64,000 bases of DNA from Streptomyces sp. NBC_01214. GTDB lineage: Bacteria > Actinomycetota > Actinomycetes > Streptomycetales > Streptomycetaceae. This document shows, one piece after another, positions 54,355-62,210 of the stretch (position 1 is its first letter; the number at the start of each line of letters is the position of its first letter). The notes beneath the pieces were generated by a model. The model was not told where the DNA came from, did not search any database, and was given only the letters and a program-made list of their open reading frames with translations. The position numbers were made by a program, and so were the translations under genes. Location of the stretch: NCBI RefSeq assembly GCF_026340975.1, contig NZ_JAPEOS010000001.1, positions 3,629,001 through 3,693,000 on the forward strand, read 5' to 3'.

Positions 54355-55040
54355 GACGGTACGTCAACTCCTCGTTCGCGGGGCCGTGGGGTGAGTTCGC
54401 GGGCCGCCACCCAGTCCAGCAACGGACGCACCAGCTGCCAGGTCTCCCGTACCAGCTCCCCGGCGCGCGCCGTGTGGAGCCCGACGTCCGGACCGAGGCG
54501 GCGTCCCGCGTCGATCTTGCGGTGGCGCAGCAGCCCCAGCCGCGGGTGGTCCGCCGGGACCCCCCGCGGCCGGGACTTGAGCCGGTCGCCGCCCAGGGTG
54601 AACCCCCGGTCCTCCAGCCGGCCCGCGATCGCGGCCAGCTCCGCGCCGCCGTCCTCCTCCTCGACGGCGGCGCGGTACCGGGCGACCTCGGCCCCGGCGT
54701 AGGGGTACCAGCGGCCGGAGGCGTAGAGGCCGTGCCGGTCCAGGTGCACCCAGAGGCCCAGACAGGGCAACAGATCCAGATAGGCGCCCTGGTAGCACTT
54801 GTACGGGGACTTGTCGTGGGACATCCGGGTGTCCCGGACCGGGCCGAGCACCCGCACCTCGCCCGATCCGGTCGACTCCCGGAAATGCGCGCTCAGTTCA
54901 GCGGCCAGCTCGTCCATCGGCGCACGTACGTCACGCTCGTACCGCTCGCGGTGGCGCAGCCGCCACGCCTCCTTGCTGTTGTCGGCCGCGAGGTCCTCGT
55001 ACAGGCGCAGTGCCGAGGGCGGGAAGCCGCTGAAGGTCAC
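54351..55040 (-). CDS. DUF2461 family protein
   Basis: A 229-residue protein matching DUF2461/TIGR02453: FSGFPPSALRLYEDLAADNSKEAW at the start, RDTRMSHDKSPYKCYQGAY, and LYASGRWYPYAG. The GTG start overlaps the SHMT stop (GTGA) and the stop overlaps the aldolase start, so it is made with both. The family has no known biochemical role. Its tight coupling between two PLP enzymes of the pathway suggests a cluster function, but coupling alone is weak evidence. Confidence 0.85.
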   Translation of the reverse strand: MTFSGFPPSALRLYEDLAADNSKEAWRLRHRERYERDVRAPMDELAAELSAHFRESTGSGEVRVLGPVRDTRMSHDKSPYKCYQGAYLDLLPCLGLWVHLDRHGLYASGRWYPYAGAEVARYRAAVEEEDGGAELAAIAGRLEDRGFTLGGDRLKSRPRGVPADHPRLGLLRHRKIDAGRRLGPDVGLHTARAGELVRETWQLVRPLLDWVAARELTPRPRERGVDVPS

Positions 55041-56437
55041 GGCAGGTACCCCGGCAGGGGGTGGGCGGCGCACAGCTCGGACACCCGGGTACGCACCCGG
55101 TCGCGCAGCACGTCCGGCAGTACGCCGCCCTGCGCGCGCAGCGCCGTGAGGACGTCGGCGACCAGGTCGGCGCACTCGGCGGCCACCGCGTGGTCCATCC
55201 CGCGCGCCGCCAGCGTGTTGGTGCCGAGCCGCAGTCCGCCCGTCACCCGGACGGGTGTGGTGTCGCCGGGGACCCGGTTGCGGTTGACGACGATTCCGCA
55301 GGACTCCAGGGCCTGCTCGGCGATGTCCCCGGTGACGCCGGTGCCGCGCAGGTCGAGCAGCACCATGTGGGTGTCCGTACCGCCCGTGACCAGCCGGAAC
55401 CCCCGGTCCAGGAGCCGCTCGGCGATCGCCTGCGCGCCGTCGGCCAGCCGCTTGGCGACCTCCGCGAAGTCCGGGCTCCCCACGAAGTCCAGGGCGCGCG
55501 CCTTGGCCGCCACCGACGCCAGGTCGGGCGTGCCCTGGGTGAACGGGAACACGGCGCGGCGCAGGGTCGCCGCCAGGGTGCCGCGCTCCGGTCCGGCCTT
55601 GCGGGCCTCCTTGCCGAGCAGGATCAGACCGCCGCGCGGGCCGTACAGCTGCTTGTAGGTGCTGGTGGTGGTCACGTGGGCGTGGTCGACGGGGCTCTGG
55701 TGGAGGCCGGCCGCGACCAGTCCAGCGATGTGCGAGATGTCGGCCAGGAGATAGGCGTTGGCCTCGTCCGCGATCTCCCGGAAGCGGGCGAAGTCGATGC
55801 TGCGGGGGTAGGCGCTCGCCCCGCAGACGATCAGCTTCGGGCGGTGCTCCAGGGCCAGTTCGCGGATCTGGGCGTAGTCGAGCAGCCCCTCCGGTGTCAC
55901 CCGGTAGCCGTGGGCGCGGTAGTAGCGGCCGGTCACCGAGGCGGGGGAGCCGTGGGTGAGGTGGCCCCCGCAGTCCAGGTCCAGCCCGAGCAGGGAGTCA
56001 CCGGGGTTCAACAGCGCCGTGATCACGGCGAGGTTGGCGGAGGAGCCGGAGTGCGGTTGCACGATCGCGTCCTGGGCCCCGAACGCCGCGCACGCCCGGT
56101 CGATCGCGAGGCGTTCGATCTCGTCCGCGACCCCGCAGCCGGCGTGGTAGCGGTTCCCGGGGAATCCCTCGGCGGTCAGGTTGCCGAGCGCGCTGCCCTC
56201 GCAGGCCAACACGGAGGGATCGGCGACGCTGGACGCCGCGACCATCATCAGCGTGTCGCGCTGGCGCGCCGACTCCCGGGCCAGCAGGTCGTACAGGACG
56301 GAATCGCGCTCTCTCAGGCGGGTGTTGGCGTGCGCGGCGAAATCGATCAGGTCGGGCGCGGGCACCCGTGGCGCGCCGCCCCGGAGCCCGTCCTCGTCCA
56401 GCGGATCGGTGACGGGCGCGGGCAGGGTGAGGCTCAT
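55037..56437 (-). CDS. SHMT homologue, probable alpha-methylserine hydroxymethyltransferase
   Basis: A 466-residue fold-type I PLP enzyme of the glyA family. AEGFPGNRYHAGC (residues 89-101), Asp233 and His236 (LADISHIAG), and the PLP lysine Lys262 (TYKQLYGPRGG) are in place. Two pocket residues differ from ordinary SHMT: the Tyr two before the AEG Glu is Thr88, and the His before the PLP lysine is Tyr261. Both should make room for an alpha-methyl group. Directly downstream of a Cy-A-PCP gene this fits FmoH, which makes alpha-methyl-L-serine from D-alanine and methylene-tetrahydrofolate. Housekeeping glycine/serine exchange is less likely. Confidence 0.92.
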   Translation of the reverse strand: MSLTLPAPVTDPLDEDGLRGGAPRVPAPDLIDFAAHANTRLRERDSVLYDLLARESARQRDTLMMVAASSVADPSVLACEGSALGNLTAEGFPGNRYHAGCGVADEIERLAIDRACAAFGAQDAIVQPHSGSSANLAVITALLNPGDSLLGLDLDCGGHLTHGSPASVTGRYYRAHGYRVTPEGLLDYAQIRELALEHRPKLIVCGASAYPRSIDFARFREIADEANAYLLADISHIAGLVAAGLHQSPVDHAHVTTTSTYKQLYGPRGGLILLGKEARKAGPERGTLAATLRRAVFPFTQGTPDLASVAAKARALDFVGSPDFAEVAKRLADGAQAIAERLLDRGFRLVTGGTDTHMVLLDLRGTGVTGDIAEQALESCGIVVNRNRVPGDTTPVRVTGGLRLGTNTLAARGMDHAVAAECADLVADVLTALRAQGGVLPDVLRDRVRTRVSELCAAHPLPGYLP

Positions 56438-56491
56438 GACTGTCCCCTCTCGGAATCGTCCGTGATGGCCGTGCTGAACCGGCTCGGGTCC

Positions 56492-59400
56492 TCAGCCGTC
56501 CGCATCGGCGGTGTCCGTCTCGTCGTCCAGCTCGCCGAAGGCCTCGGCGACCGCGACCGCCTCCGCGCCGTGCTGCTCGTCCGCGGCGATCTTTCCGGCC
56601 AGTTCGGAGATCAGCGGGTTCTGGAACACGGTCTTCACCGGCACCGGCACCCCCAGCAGCTCCTTGAGCAGACCGGCCAGCCGGGTACCGCTGAGCGAAT
56701 CGCCGCCCAGGCTGAAGAAGTTGTCACCGGGCGCCACCCCGTCCAGGCCGAGGATGTCGGCGACCGCCGCACACACCACGAGCTCCAGGGCGCTGCCCGG
56801 CCCGTCCCCGGCGTTGCGCACGGCCGCCTCGTCGGCGGACTGCTGCCGCCCGGCGGAAGAGGCCAGCAGCAGCCGGTCGACCTTGCCGTTGCGGGTCAGC
56901 GGCAGCTCCGGCAACACCGTGAGCGCGGCCGGCACCATGGAGCCGGGCAACTGCGCGGCGAGCCGCTCCAGCACCGGACCGGCCGCCCCGGCCCCGGCCA
57001 CGACGAAGGCGTGCAGCCGACGCACCCCGTGCGCGCTGGCCGGAGCCACCACCACGGCCGCCTCGACCTCGGCGTCCTGGCGCAGTACGGCCTCGATCTC
57101 GCCGAGCTCGATCCGGTGGCCCTGGATCTTCACCTGGAAGTCGTCCCGGCCCAGGATCTCGATGCTGCCGTCGGGCAGGTACCGGCCCAGGTCACCGGTC
57201 AGATAGGCGCGTTCGCCGCTCTCCGGAAGGTGCACGAAGCGGTTCGCGGTGCGCTCCGGGTCGTTCCAGTAGCCGAGTGCGAGCCCGACGTCGCTGGCCA
57301 CGGCCATCTCGCCGACCACCCCGAGCGGGCGCTCGTGGGCGGACGCATCGACGATGTAGTAGCGCTGGTTGGTGATCGGCTTGCCGTACGGGATGCTCGT
57401 CCAGGAGGGGTCGACCTCGCCGATCGGCTGGAACAGCGACCAGCAGATCGTCTCGGTCGGACCGCCCGAACCCACCACCTGGATCCGGGGGCTCTGCGCC
57501 CGCAGCCGGTCCGGCAGCGTCAGCGGGATCCAGTCGCCGGAGAGCACGGACAGCCGCAGGGACTCCAGCGGCCGGCCGCCGCCGCGCCGCTCGCGCACCT
57601 CGGCCTCGCCGACCAGCAGTTCCATCAGGACGGGCACGGAGTTCCACAGGGTGACCTGCTCGGCCTGGACCAGATCGGCCCAGACGTCGGGCTCGGCGTG
57701 CTCGAACGGCGGCGGCAGCACCACGGTCCCGCCCTGCGTCAGGACCCCGAACACGTCGTAGATCGAGGCGTCGAAGTGCAGCCCGGAGATGGCCAGCAGC
57801 CGGTCCCGCGCACCGACCTCGAAGCGTGTCGCGACGTCGCGGATCAGGTTGACCACGCCGATGTGGTCGACCATCACGCCCTTGGGCTCACCGGTCGAGC
57901 CCGACGTGAAGATCGTGTACGCGAGGTCCGCCGGGGTCTGCGCGGTCTCGGGCCGGGTGTCGGTCCCGGACTCGAAGTCCTTGTCCACCCGGTAGCGGCG
58001 GGCCGTGGGGGGCCAGCTGATCCGGGGGTCCAGCCAGGACTGGGTGAGGATCCGGTCGACGTTGGCCTCGGTGAGCAGGCGGCGCAACCGCTCCGGCGGC
58101 ACGGACGGGTCCAGCGGCAGATAGGCGGCGCCGGAGGCGAGGATCCCGTACACCGCGGCGTACTGCTCCCAGCCCTTCTCCATCACCACGGCGACCAGCT
58201 CGCCCGGGGCCGCCCCGTGGTCCCGCAGCGTGTGCCCGATCCGCCAGGCGTACGAGGCCAGCTCGGCGTAGGTCAGGCGCCGCCCGGAGGCGTCCACCAC
58301 GGCCTCGGCACCGGGGGTGCGCTCCACCTGCTGGGCGAACAGCTCGTGCAAGGTGGTGTACGGGATCTGCCCGGCGGTGTCGTTGACCCGGCGGCGCAGC
58401 GTCCGCTCGGCCGCCGGGATCAGGTCGAACCGCCGGGCGTGCAGGGACTGCGCATCCCGCGTGAGCCGCTCCAGGAGGTCCACGTACGCGCCGAAGGCGG
58501 CGTCGACGAAGCCGGGCGCGAATGCCCCGTCGACGAAGTCCCAGATGACGCGCAGCTCACCGGCCAGTTCGCGCAGCTGTACGTCGAGCGAGACCTGCGG
58601 GGTCTGTGAGATCGAGTACACCTCCCGGCCCAGGTCCGTGACGGGCCTGCGCACCGGGTAGTCGAGCAGGCTGGTGACGACCACCGGCATGCCGGCCTGC
58701 GCGCCCACCCCGTGCAGCCGGGTCAGCTCGCGCAGCACGCGCACGCCGTTGAAGGCACCGTGCTCCGCGTCGCGGGCGAGCTGGTCGCGCAGGGCGTGCG
58801 CCCGGTCCAGGAAGGTCGCGCCGGAACCGTCGGCGGCGAGCATCACGGCATTGGTGAAGTCACCGAGGACGCCGGCGATGTCCGGGTGCACCGCCGGGCG
58901 CTGGAAGATCGGGTAGTTGATGGTGAAGTCGGACTCCTCCGCCCAGCACCGGACCACCTCGGCGAAGGCGGCGGTCAGCAGGACCGACGGCGTCAGCCCC
59001 GCCTCGCGCGCACGGGTCGAGAAGCGCTGCCAGTCCTCGGGGGAGAGGCGGTGCTCGCGCCGGTCGAAGCGCACCTCGCCGCCGCCGGCGGCGGATCCGC
59101 CCGTGGGCAGCGAGGGGGCCGGCGGCAGGGTGGGGACCCGCTCCAGCCAGTAGTCGCGGGCGGCGCGGAAGGCCTCGGTGTGCGGCAGGGCGTCGGCACG
59201 CCAGTGGGCGTACTCGGCGAAGTCGATGCCGGGCTCCGGGAGTTCGGCGTCCGGGTCCTCGTACAGGTCGACCAGCTCGGGGAAGAGCACCTGGAAGGCG
59301 CTGGAGGCGTCCAGTACCTGGAGGTCGATCCCGAGGTGGACCCGGCTCAGGTTCCCCGGACCGCCCAGCCGGATGATCCGCAGGTCGAACAACGGCCAGC

Positions 59401-59767
59401 TGCCCACCGGGAAGACCACGTGGCTCATCTCGTCCCGCAGCGCGGCGAGCCGCTCCCGCGAGGCGTCGGCGGACAGCCCGCTCAGGTCCACGACCGGTAT
59501 CTCGAAGGGCAGCGGGTCGGCCGGCACCCACTGCGTGCCGTCCGTGCGGCCGATCGCGCGGAGCATGTCGTGACGGGCGACCACCTTGCGCCAGGCGGTG
59601 GCGAAACGCTCGGGATCGAGGTCCGCACGCTCCCATTCGAAGTATCCGTAGCAGCCGATACCGCCCAGCTCGACTGCTTCACCTCGCCCGATCATCAGTG
59701 CCTGTTGCGTCTCGGTCATCGGGAAGGACGCGGCACTGTCCGCGCGAGCGGGCAGGAGCTCGGTCAT
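56492..59767 (-). CDS. NRPS Cy-A-PCP, probable alpha-methylserine / 4-methyloxazoline module
   Basis: A 1,091-residue tridomain protein with the architecture reported for FmoA3. Cy domain, residues 10-440: PMTETQQALMIGRG, DLQVLDASS (DxxxxD), GDFTNAV, MPVVVTSL, SQTPQVSLD and IWDF are all present. A domain: FTSGSTGEPKGVM, HFDASIYD with the amino-binding Asp, WNSVPVL, LSGDW and GGPTETICWS; rough pocket D, A, Y, N, V, S, S, C, W, of the Ser/Cys-like group. PCP: Ser1024 in LGGDSL. GGAG precedes the ATG. It should activate alpha-methylserine, condense it with the indole acyl group and cyclise it to a 4-methyloxazoline. It heads the reverse operon. Confidence 0.94.
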   Translation of the reverse strand: MTELLPARADSAASFPMTETQQALMIGRGEAVELGGIGCYGYFEWERADLDPERFATAWRKVVARHDMLRAIGRTDGTQWVPADPLPFEIPVVDLSGLSADASRERLAALRDEMSHVVFPVGSWPLFDLRIIRLGGPGNLSRVHLGIDLQVLDASSAFQVLFPELVDLYEDPDAELPEPGIDFAEYAHWRADALPHTEAFRAARDYWLERVPTLPPAPSLPTGGSAAGGGEVRFDRREHRLSPEDWQRFSTRAREAGLTPSVLLTAAFAEVVRCWAEESDFTINYPIFQRPAVHPDIAGVLGDFTNAVMLAADGSGATFLDRAHALRDQLARDAEHGAFNGVRVLRELTRLHGVGAQAGMPVVVTSLLDYPVRRPVTDLGREVYSISQTPQVSLDVQLRELAGELRVIWDFVDGAFAPGFVDAAFGAYVDLLERLTRDAQSLHARRFDLIPAAERTLRRRVNDTAGQIPYTTLHELFAQQVERTPGAEAVVDASGRRLTYAELASYAWRIGHTLRDHGAAPGELVAVVMEKGWEQYAAVYGILASGAAYLPLDPSVPPERLRRLLTEANVDRILTQSWLDPRISWPPTARRYRVDKDFESGTDTRPETAQTPADLAYTIFTSGSTGEPKGVMVDHIGVVNLIRDVATRFEVGARDRLLAISGLHFDASIYDVFGVLTQGGTVVLPPPFEHAEPDVWADLVQAEQVTLWNSVPVLMELLVGEAEVRERRGGGRPLESLRLSVLSGDWIPLTLPDRLRAQSPRIQVVGSGGPTETICWSLFQPIGEVDPSWTSIPYGKPITNQRYYIVDASAHERPLGVVGEMAVASDVGLALGYWNDPERTANRFVHLPESGERAYLTGDLGRYLPDGSIEILGRDDFQVKIQGHRIELGEIEAVLRQDAEVEAAVVVAPASAHGVRRLHAFVVAGAGAAGPVLERLAAQLPGSMVPAALTVLPELPLTRNGKVDRLLLASSAGRQQSADEAAVRNAGDGPGSALELVVCAAVADILGLDGVAPGDNFFSLGGDSLSGTRLAGLLKELLGVPVPVKTVFQNPLISELAGKIAADEQHGAEAVAVAEAFGELDDETDTADADG

Positions 59768-59858
59768 GGTCCAACTCCATTCGGTGTTACGGGCCGTTGG
59801 CTGGTGCGTGCCTGGGATGGTTGCGGGCCGGAGCGCCCTGCTGCGGGGCAGGGCGAGG

Positions 59859-61730
59859 CTAGGGTCGGTGAGTTAGCCGCCGGTTATGTTCCGCCCCGGC
59901 GGCGGCTCCGCGGTCGGCCGCGGCCCCCTCGTCCAGGGAGAGCGCGAAGAGCCGTACGAGCGGATGGAACAGGTAGCAGGGCTGGCCCCACTCGTCCGCG
60001 CCGCTGACCTCCAGCAGGGCCGCGTCGGCGAGCGCCTCCAGCAGCCGCTCGGCCTCGGTCTCCGGCAGGCCGAGCGACAGCGCCGCCGCCGCGGCGGGGA
60101 ACGGCTGCGGACCGAGCGCGGCCAGCGCCGGGAACGCCGCCCGCACCTCGGGGTCCAGCGCCCGCCAGGACGGCAGCAGCGAGCCGTGCACGTCCTGATC
60201 GCCCGAGTGCAGCTCCCGCAGCCGGGTGACCGGATCCGCGAGCCGGCGGGCCAGTCGGTCCGGGGTGGAGTGCGGCCGGGCGGCGATCCTGGTCCCGACG
60301 ATCCGCAGGGCCAGCGGCAGACCGGCGCAGTGCTCGACGATCGCGGACGCCGCACCGGGCGCCGAGGCCACCCGGGCGGGACCGGCCGCTGCCGAGAGCA
60401 GCTCCAACGAGTCCCGGCGCGCCAGGGGAGCCAGGGCCACGGTGTGCGCCCCGGCCACGGTGGGCAGGGCGGTCCGCCCGGTGACCAGGACCGCCGGCTC
60501 CGGGGTGTTGGGCAGCAGCGGCCCCAACTGCGCCGCCCCGGAGGCGTTGTCCAGCACGATCAGCAGCTGCCTGCCCCGGGTCCGCTCCCGGTAGAGCCGG
60601 ACCAGCTGGTCCTGCTCCTCGGTGTCCAGTACGTCGTCCAGCGGCCCCAGCGCGCGCAGCAGCCCGCGCAGCACCCGGGTGGGGTGCCGGGGAGTGCCGT
60701 CGGGCTCGCGCAGGTCGGCGTACAACTGCCCGTCGGGGAAGTGTCGTTGGCAGCGGTGGGCCGCGTGGACGGCCAGGGCGGTCTTGCCGAGTCCGGCCAT
60801 GCCCGTGACCAGGACCCGGCGGGGCCGCCCGGGGCCCTGCGCATCGGGGGCCAGCGCACGGCACAGCAGCTCCAGTTCGGGCTCCCGGCCCGTGAAGTCG
60901 ACGGTGTCGGGGGGCAGCATGGCCGGGGCGCCGTCCGGGCGGCCGGTGGCATCTCGCCGGGGGCCGGTCAACACGGCGGGCGCGGAGCGCGGCCGCCGGT
61001 CCAGCGTGCCTTCCAACAGCGCCCGGTAGGTGGCCTGGAGCTCCTCGCCGGGGTTGACGCCCAGCTCGTCGGCGAGCACCACGCGGCCGTGGTGGTAGAG
61101 GTGGATGGCGTCCGCCTGCCGCCCCGACCGGCACAGGGCGGTCATCAGCTGGCACCGGATGCGCTCGCGCAGCGGGAACTCGGCGACCAGTCCGGTGAGC
61201 TCGCCGGTGATCTGCTCGTGCCGGCCCAGCGCGAGATCGGCCGCGATGCGGTGCTCCAGGGTGACCGCCCGGGCCTCCGTCAGCCGGGGCGCCTCGGCGT
61301 CGGCGAGGTATTCCGTGGCGTTGGCGAAGGGCAGGCCGTTCCACCGGGCCAGGGCGCGGCGCAGCAGCTCACCGGCCTTTTCGAAGTCCTCGGCGACCAG
61401 TGCCTCGCGGCCGCTGAGCGCCAGCTTCTCGAATTCGCTCAGGTCGAGGGTCGCATTACCGATGCTCATGGCATATCCAGGTGGCCGACGATCGATCAGA
61501 ACGTCGTCGCCGAGAATCTTGCGCAAGCGGGAAACATAGGTGTAGAGCTGTGCGCTGACGGTGGCCGGTGGGGCCCATCCCCACAGCAGTCGGCACAGCC
61601 GTTCGTCGGAGATCACCTCTTCACGGGCCAAGAGGAGCGCCGCGAGCACGGTGTGCAGCTTCGCCCCGGAGAACGCGACCCGGCGGCCGTCCCGGCGTAC
61701 CTCGACTGGCCCGAGCACTCGGAATTCCAT
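59859..61730 (-). CDS. AfsR-type SARP regulator with NB-ARC ATPase, no TPR
   Basis: A 623-residue regulator. Winged-helix DNA-binding domain at residues 1-95 (FRVLGPVEVRRDGRRV, LCRLLWGWAPPATV), BTAD at 95-245 (LDLSEFEKLA, RWNGLPFANA, YHHGRVVLADELG), then an NB-ARC/STAND ATPase with P-loop TGMAGLGKTAL near residue 310 and Walker B LLIVLDNASG. It ends after the winged-helix part of the ATPase and lacks the TPR sensor of AfsR. It stands downstream of the Cy-A-PCP gene start and could activate the reverse operon. It is divergent from the small secreted peptide gene. Confidence 0.92.
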   Translation of the reverse strand: MEFRVLGPVEVRRDGRRVAFSGAKLHTVLAALLLAREEVISDERLCRLLWGWAPPATVSAQLYTYVSRLRKILGDDVLIDRRPPGYAMSIGNATLDLSEFEKLALSGREALVAEDFEKAGELLRRALARWNGLPFANATEYLADAEAPRLTEARAVTLEHRIAADLALGRHEQITGELTGLVAEFPLRERIRCQLMTALCRSGRQADAIHLYHHGRVVLADELGVNPGEELQATYRALLEGTLDRRPRSAPAVLTGPRRDATGRPDGAPAMLPPDTVDFTGREPELELLCRALAPDAQGPGRPRRVLVTGMAGLGKTALAVHAAHRCQRHFPDGQLYADLREPDGTPRHPTRVLRGLLRALGPLDDVLDTEEQDQLVRLYRERTRGRQLLIVLDNASGAAQLGPLLPNTPEPAVLVTGRTALPTVAGAHTVALAPLARRDSLELLSAAAGPARVASAPGAASAIVEHCAGLPLALRIVGTRIAARPHSTPDRLARRLADPVTRLRELHSGDQDVHGSLLPSWRALDPEVRAAFPALAALGPQPFPAAAAALSLGLPETEAERLLEALADAALLEVSGADEWGQPCYLFHPLVRLFALSLDEGAAADRGAAAGAEHNRRLTHRP

Positions 61731-61841
61731 CTACCGCCCCATCCGTGATTCATGGAGAAGAATCTCTGAACGAAGCTAGTGGAGTGCGTTGTCTCCTCGA
61801 TATCGTGGCGATTTCGAGGGCGGCCCGGGTCACGAAATCGA

Positions 61842-61880
61842 TGGAACACAGAAGAAAAAGGAGGCGTCCCTACTGTTCCA
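61842..61880. promoter_or_regulatory. Inverted repeats in the SARP/peptide gene spacer
   Basis: TGGAACA and TGTTCCA lie 25 bases apart, and just upstream ATTTCG (61811) pairs with CGAAAT (61833-61838). The roughly 200-base spacer must hold promoters for the regulator and the peptide gene. No SARP-type 11-bp repeat was seen here. Confidence 0.4.
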
Positions 61881-61930
61881 TTCATGCCGCAGCGAGCGGC
61901 AGTGATGCTCCACCGAGAGGGGATTCCCAG

Positions 61931-62152
61931 ATGCGCAGCACGCTGACGGTGAAGACGGCGAACACGACGGCGGCGGCCTGCCTGGTCGTTCTTGCGGGGG
62001 TGCTCGTCGGCGCGGGGGGCGCCTCCGCCGTCCTGGCGGACGCGCACACCACCGTGCAGGCCGACGACGACATGCCCTGGGGCGTCGTCAAGCCGCTGGT
62101 CCCCCCGCACCCCGGCGGCGGTGGCAAGCACGGCGACATGCCCTGGGGCTGA
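61931..62152 (+). CDS. Small secreted peptide with repeated DMPWG motif
   Basis: A 73-residue protein. After MRSTLTVK comes a hydrophobic signal segment (AAACLVVLAGVLVGAGGASA) with likely cleavage after ASA (33) or ADA (38). The mature part is about 35-40 residues, acidic then Pro/Gly-rich, with DMPWG at 47-51 and again at 69-73 as the last five residues. The two copies are encoded by an identical 15-base sequence. GAGAGGGG lies about 8 bases before the ATG. No family is known to me. The layout, a signal peptide, repeated short motif at the C-terminus, and two NB-ARC/TPR-type regulators next door, recalls a precursor of a peptide signal. Confidence 0.75.
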   Translation: MRSTLTVKTANTTAAACLVVLAGVLVGAGGASAVLADAHTTVQADDDMPWGVVKPLVPPHPGGGGKHGDMPWG

Positions 62153-62210
62153 CCCGCCCGCTCCTGCCCCCTCTTGCCCCGCCCCGCCCCGCTCGACGCG
62201 CCGCCGGCCG

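Noticed and set aside
55061..58609. 1,182-codon open frame opposite SHMT and the Cy-A-PCP gene
   Set aside because: Mirror of codon bias; composition (Gly/Asp/Val/Arg/His rich, no domains) is typical of antisense frames in Streptomyces.
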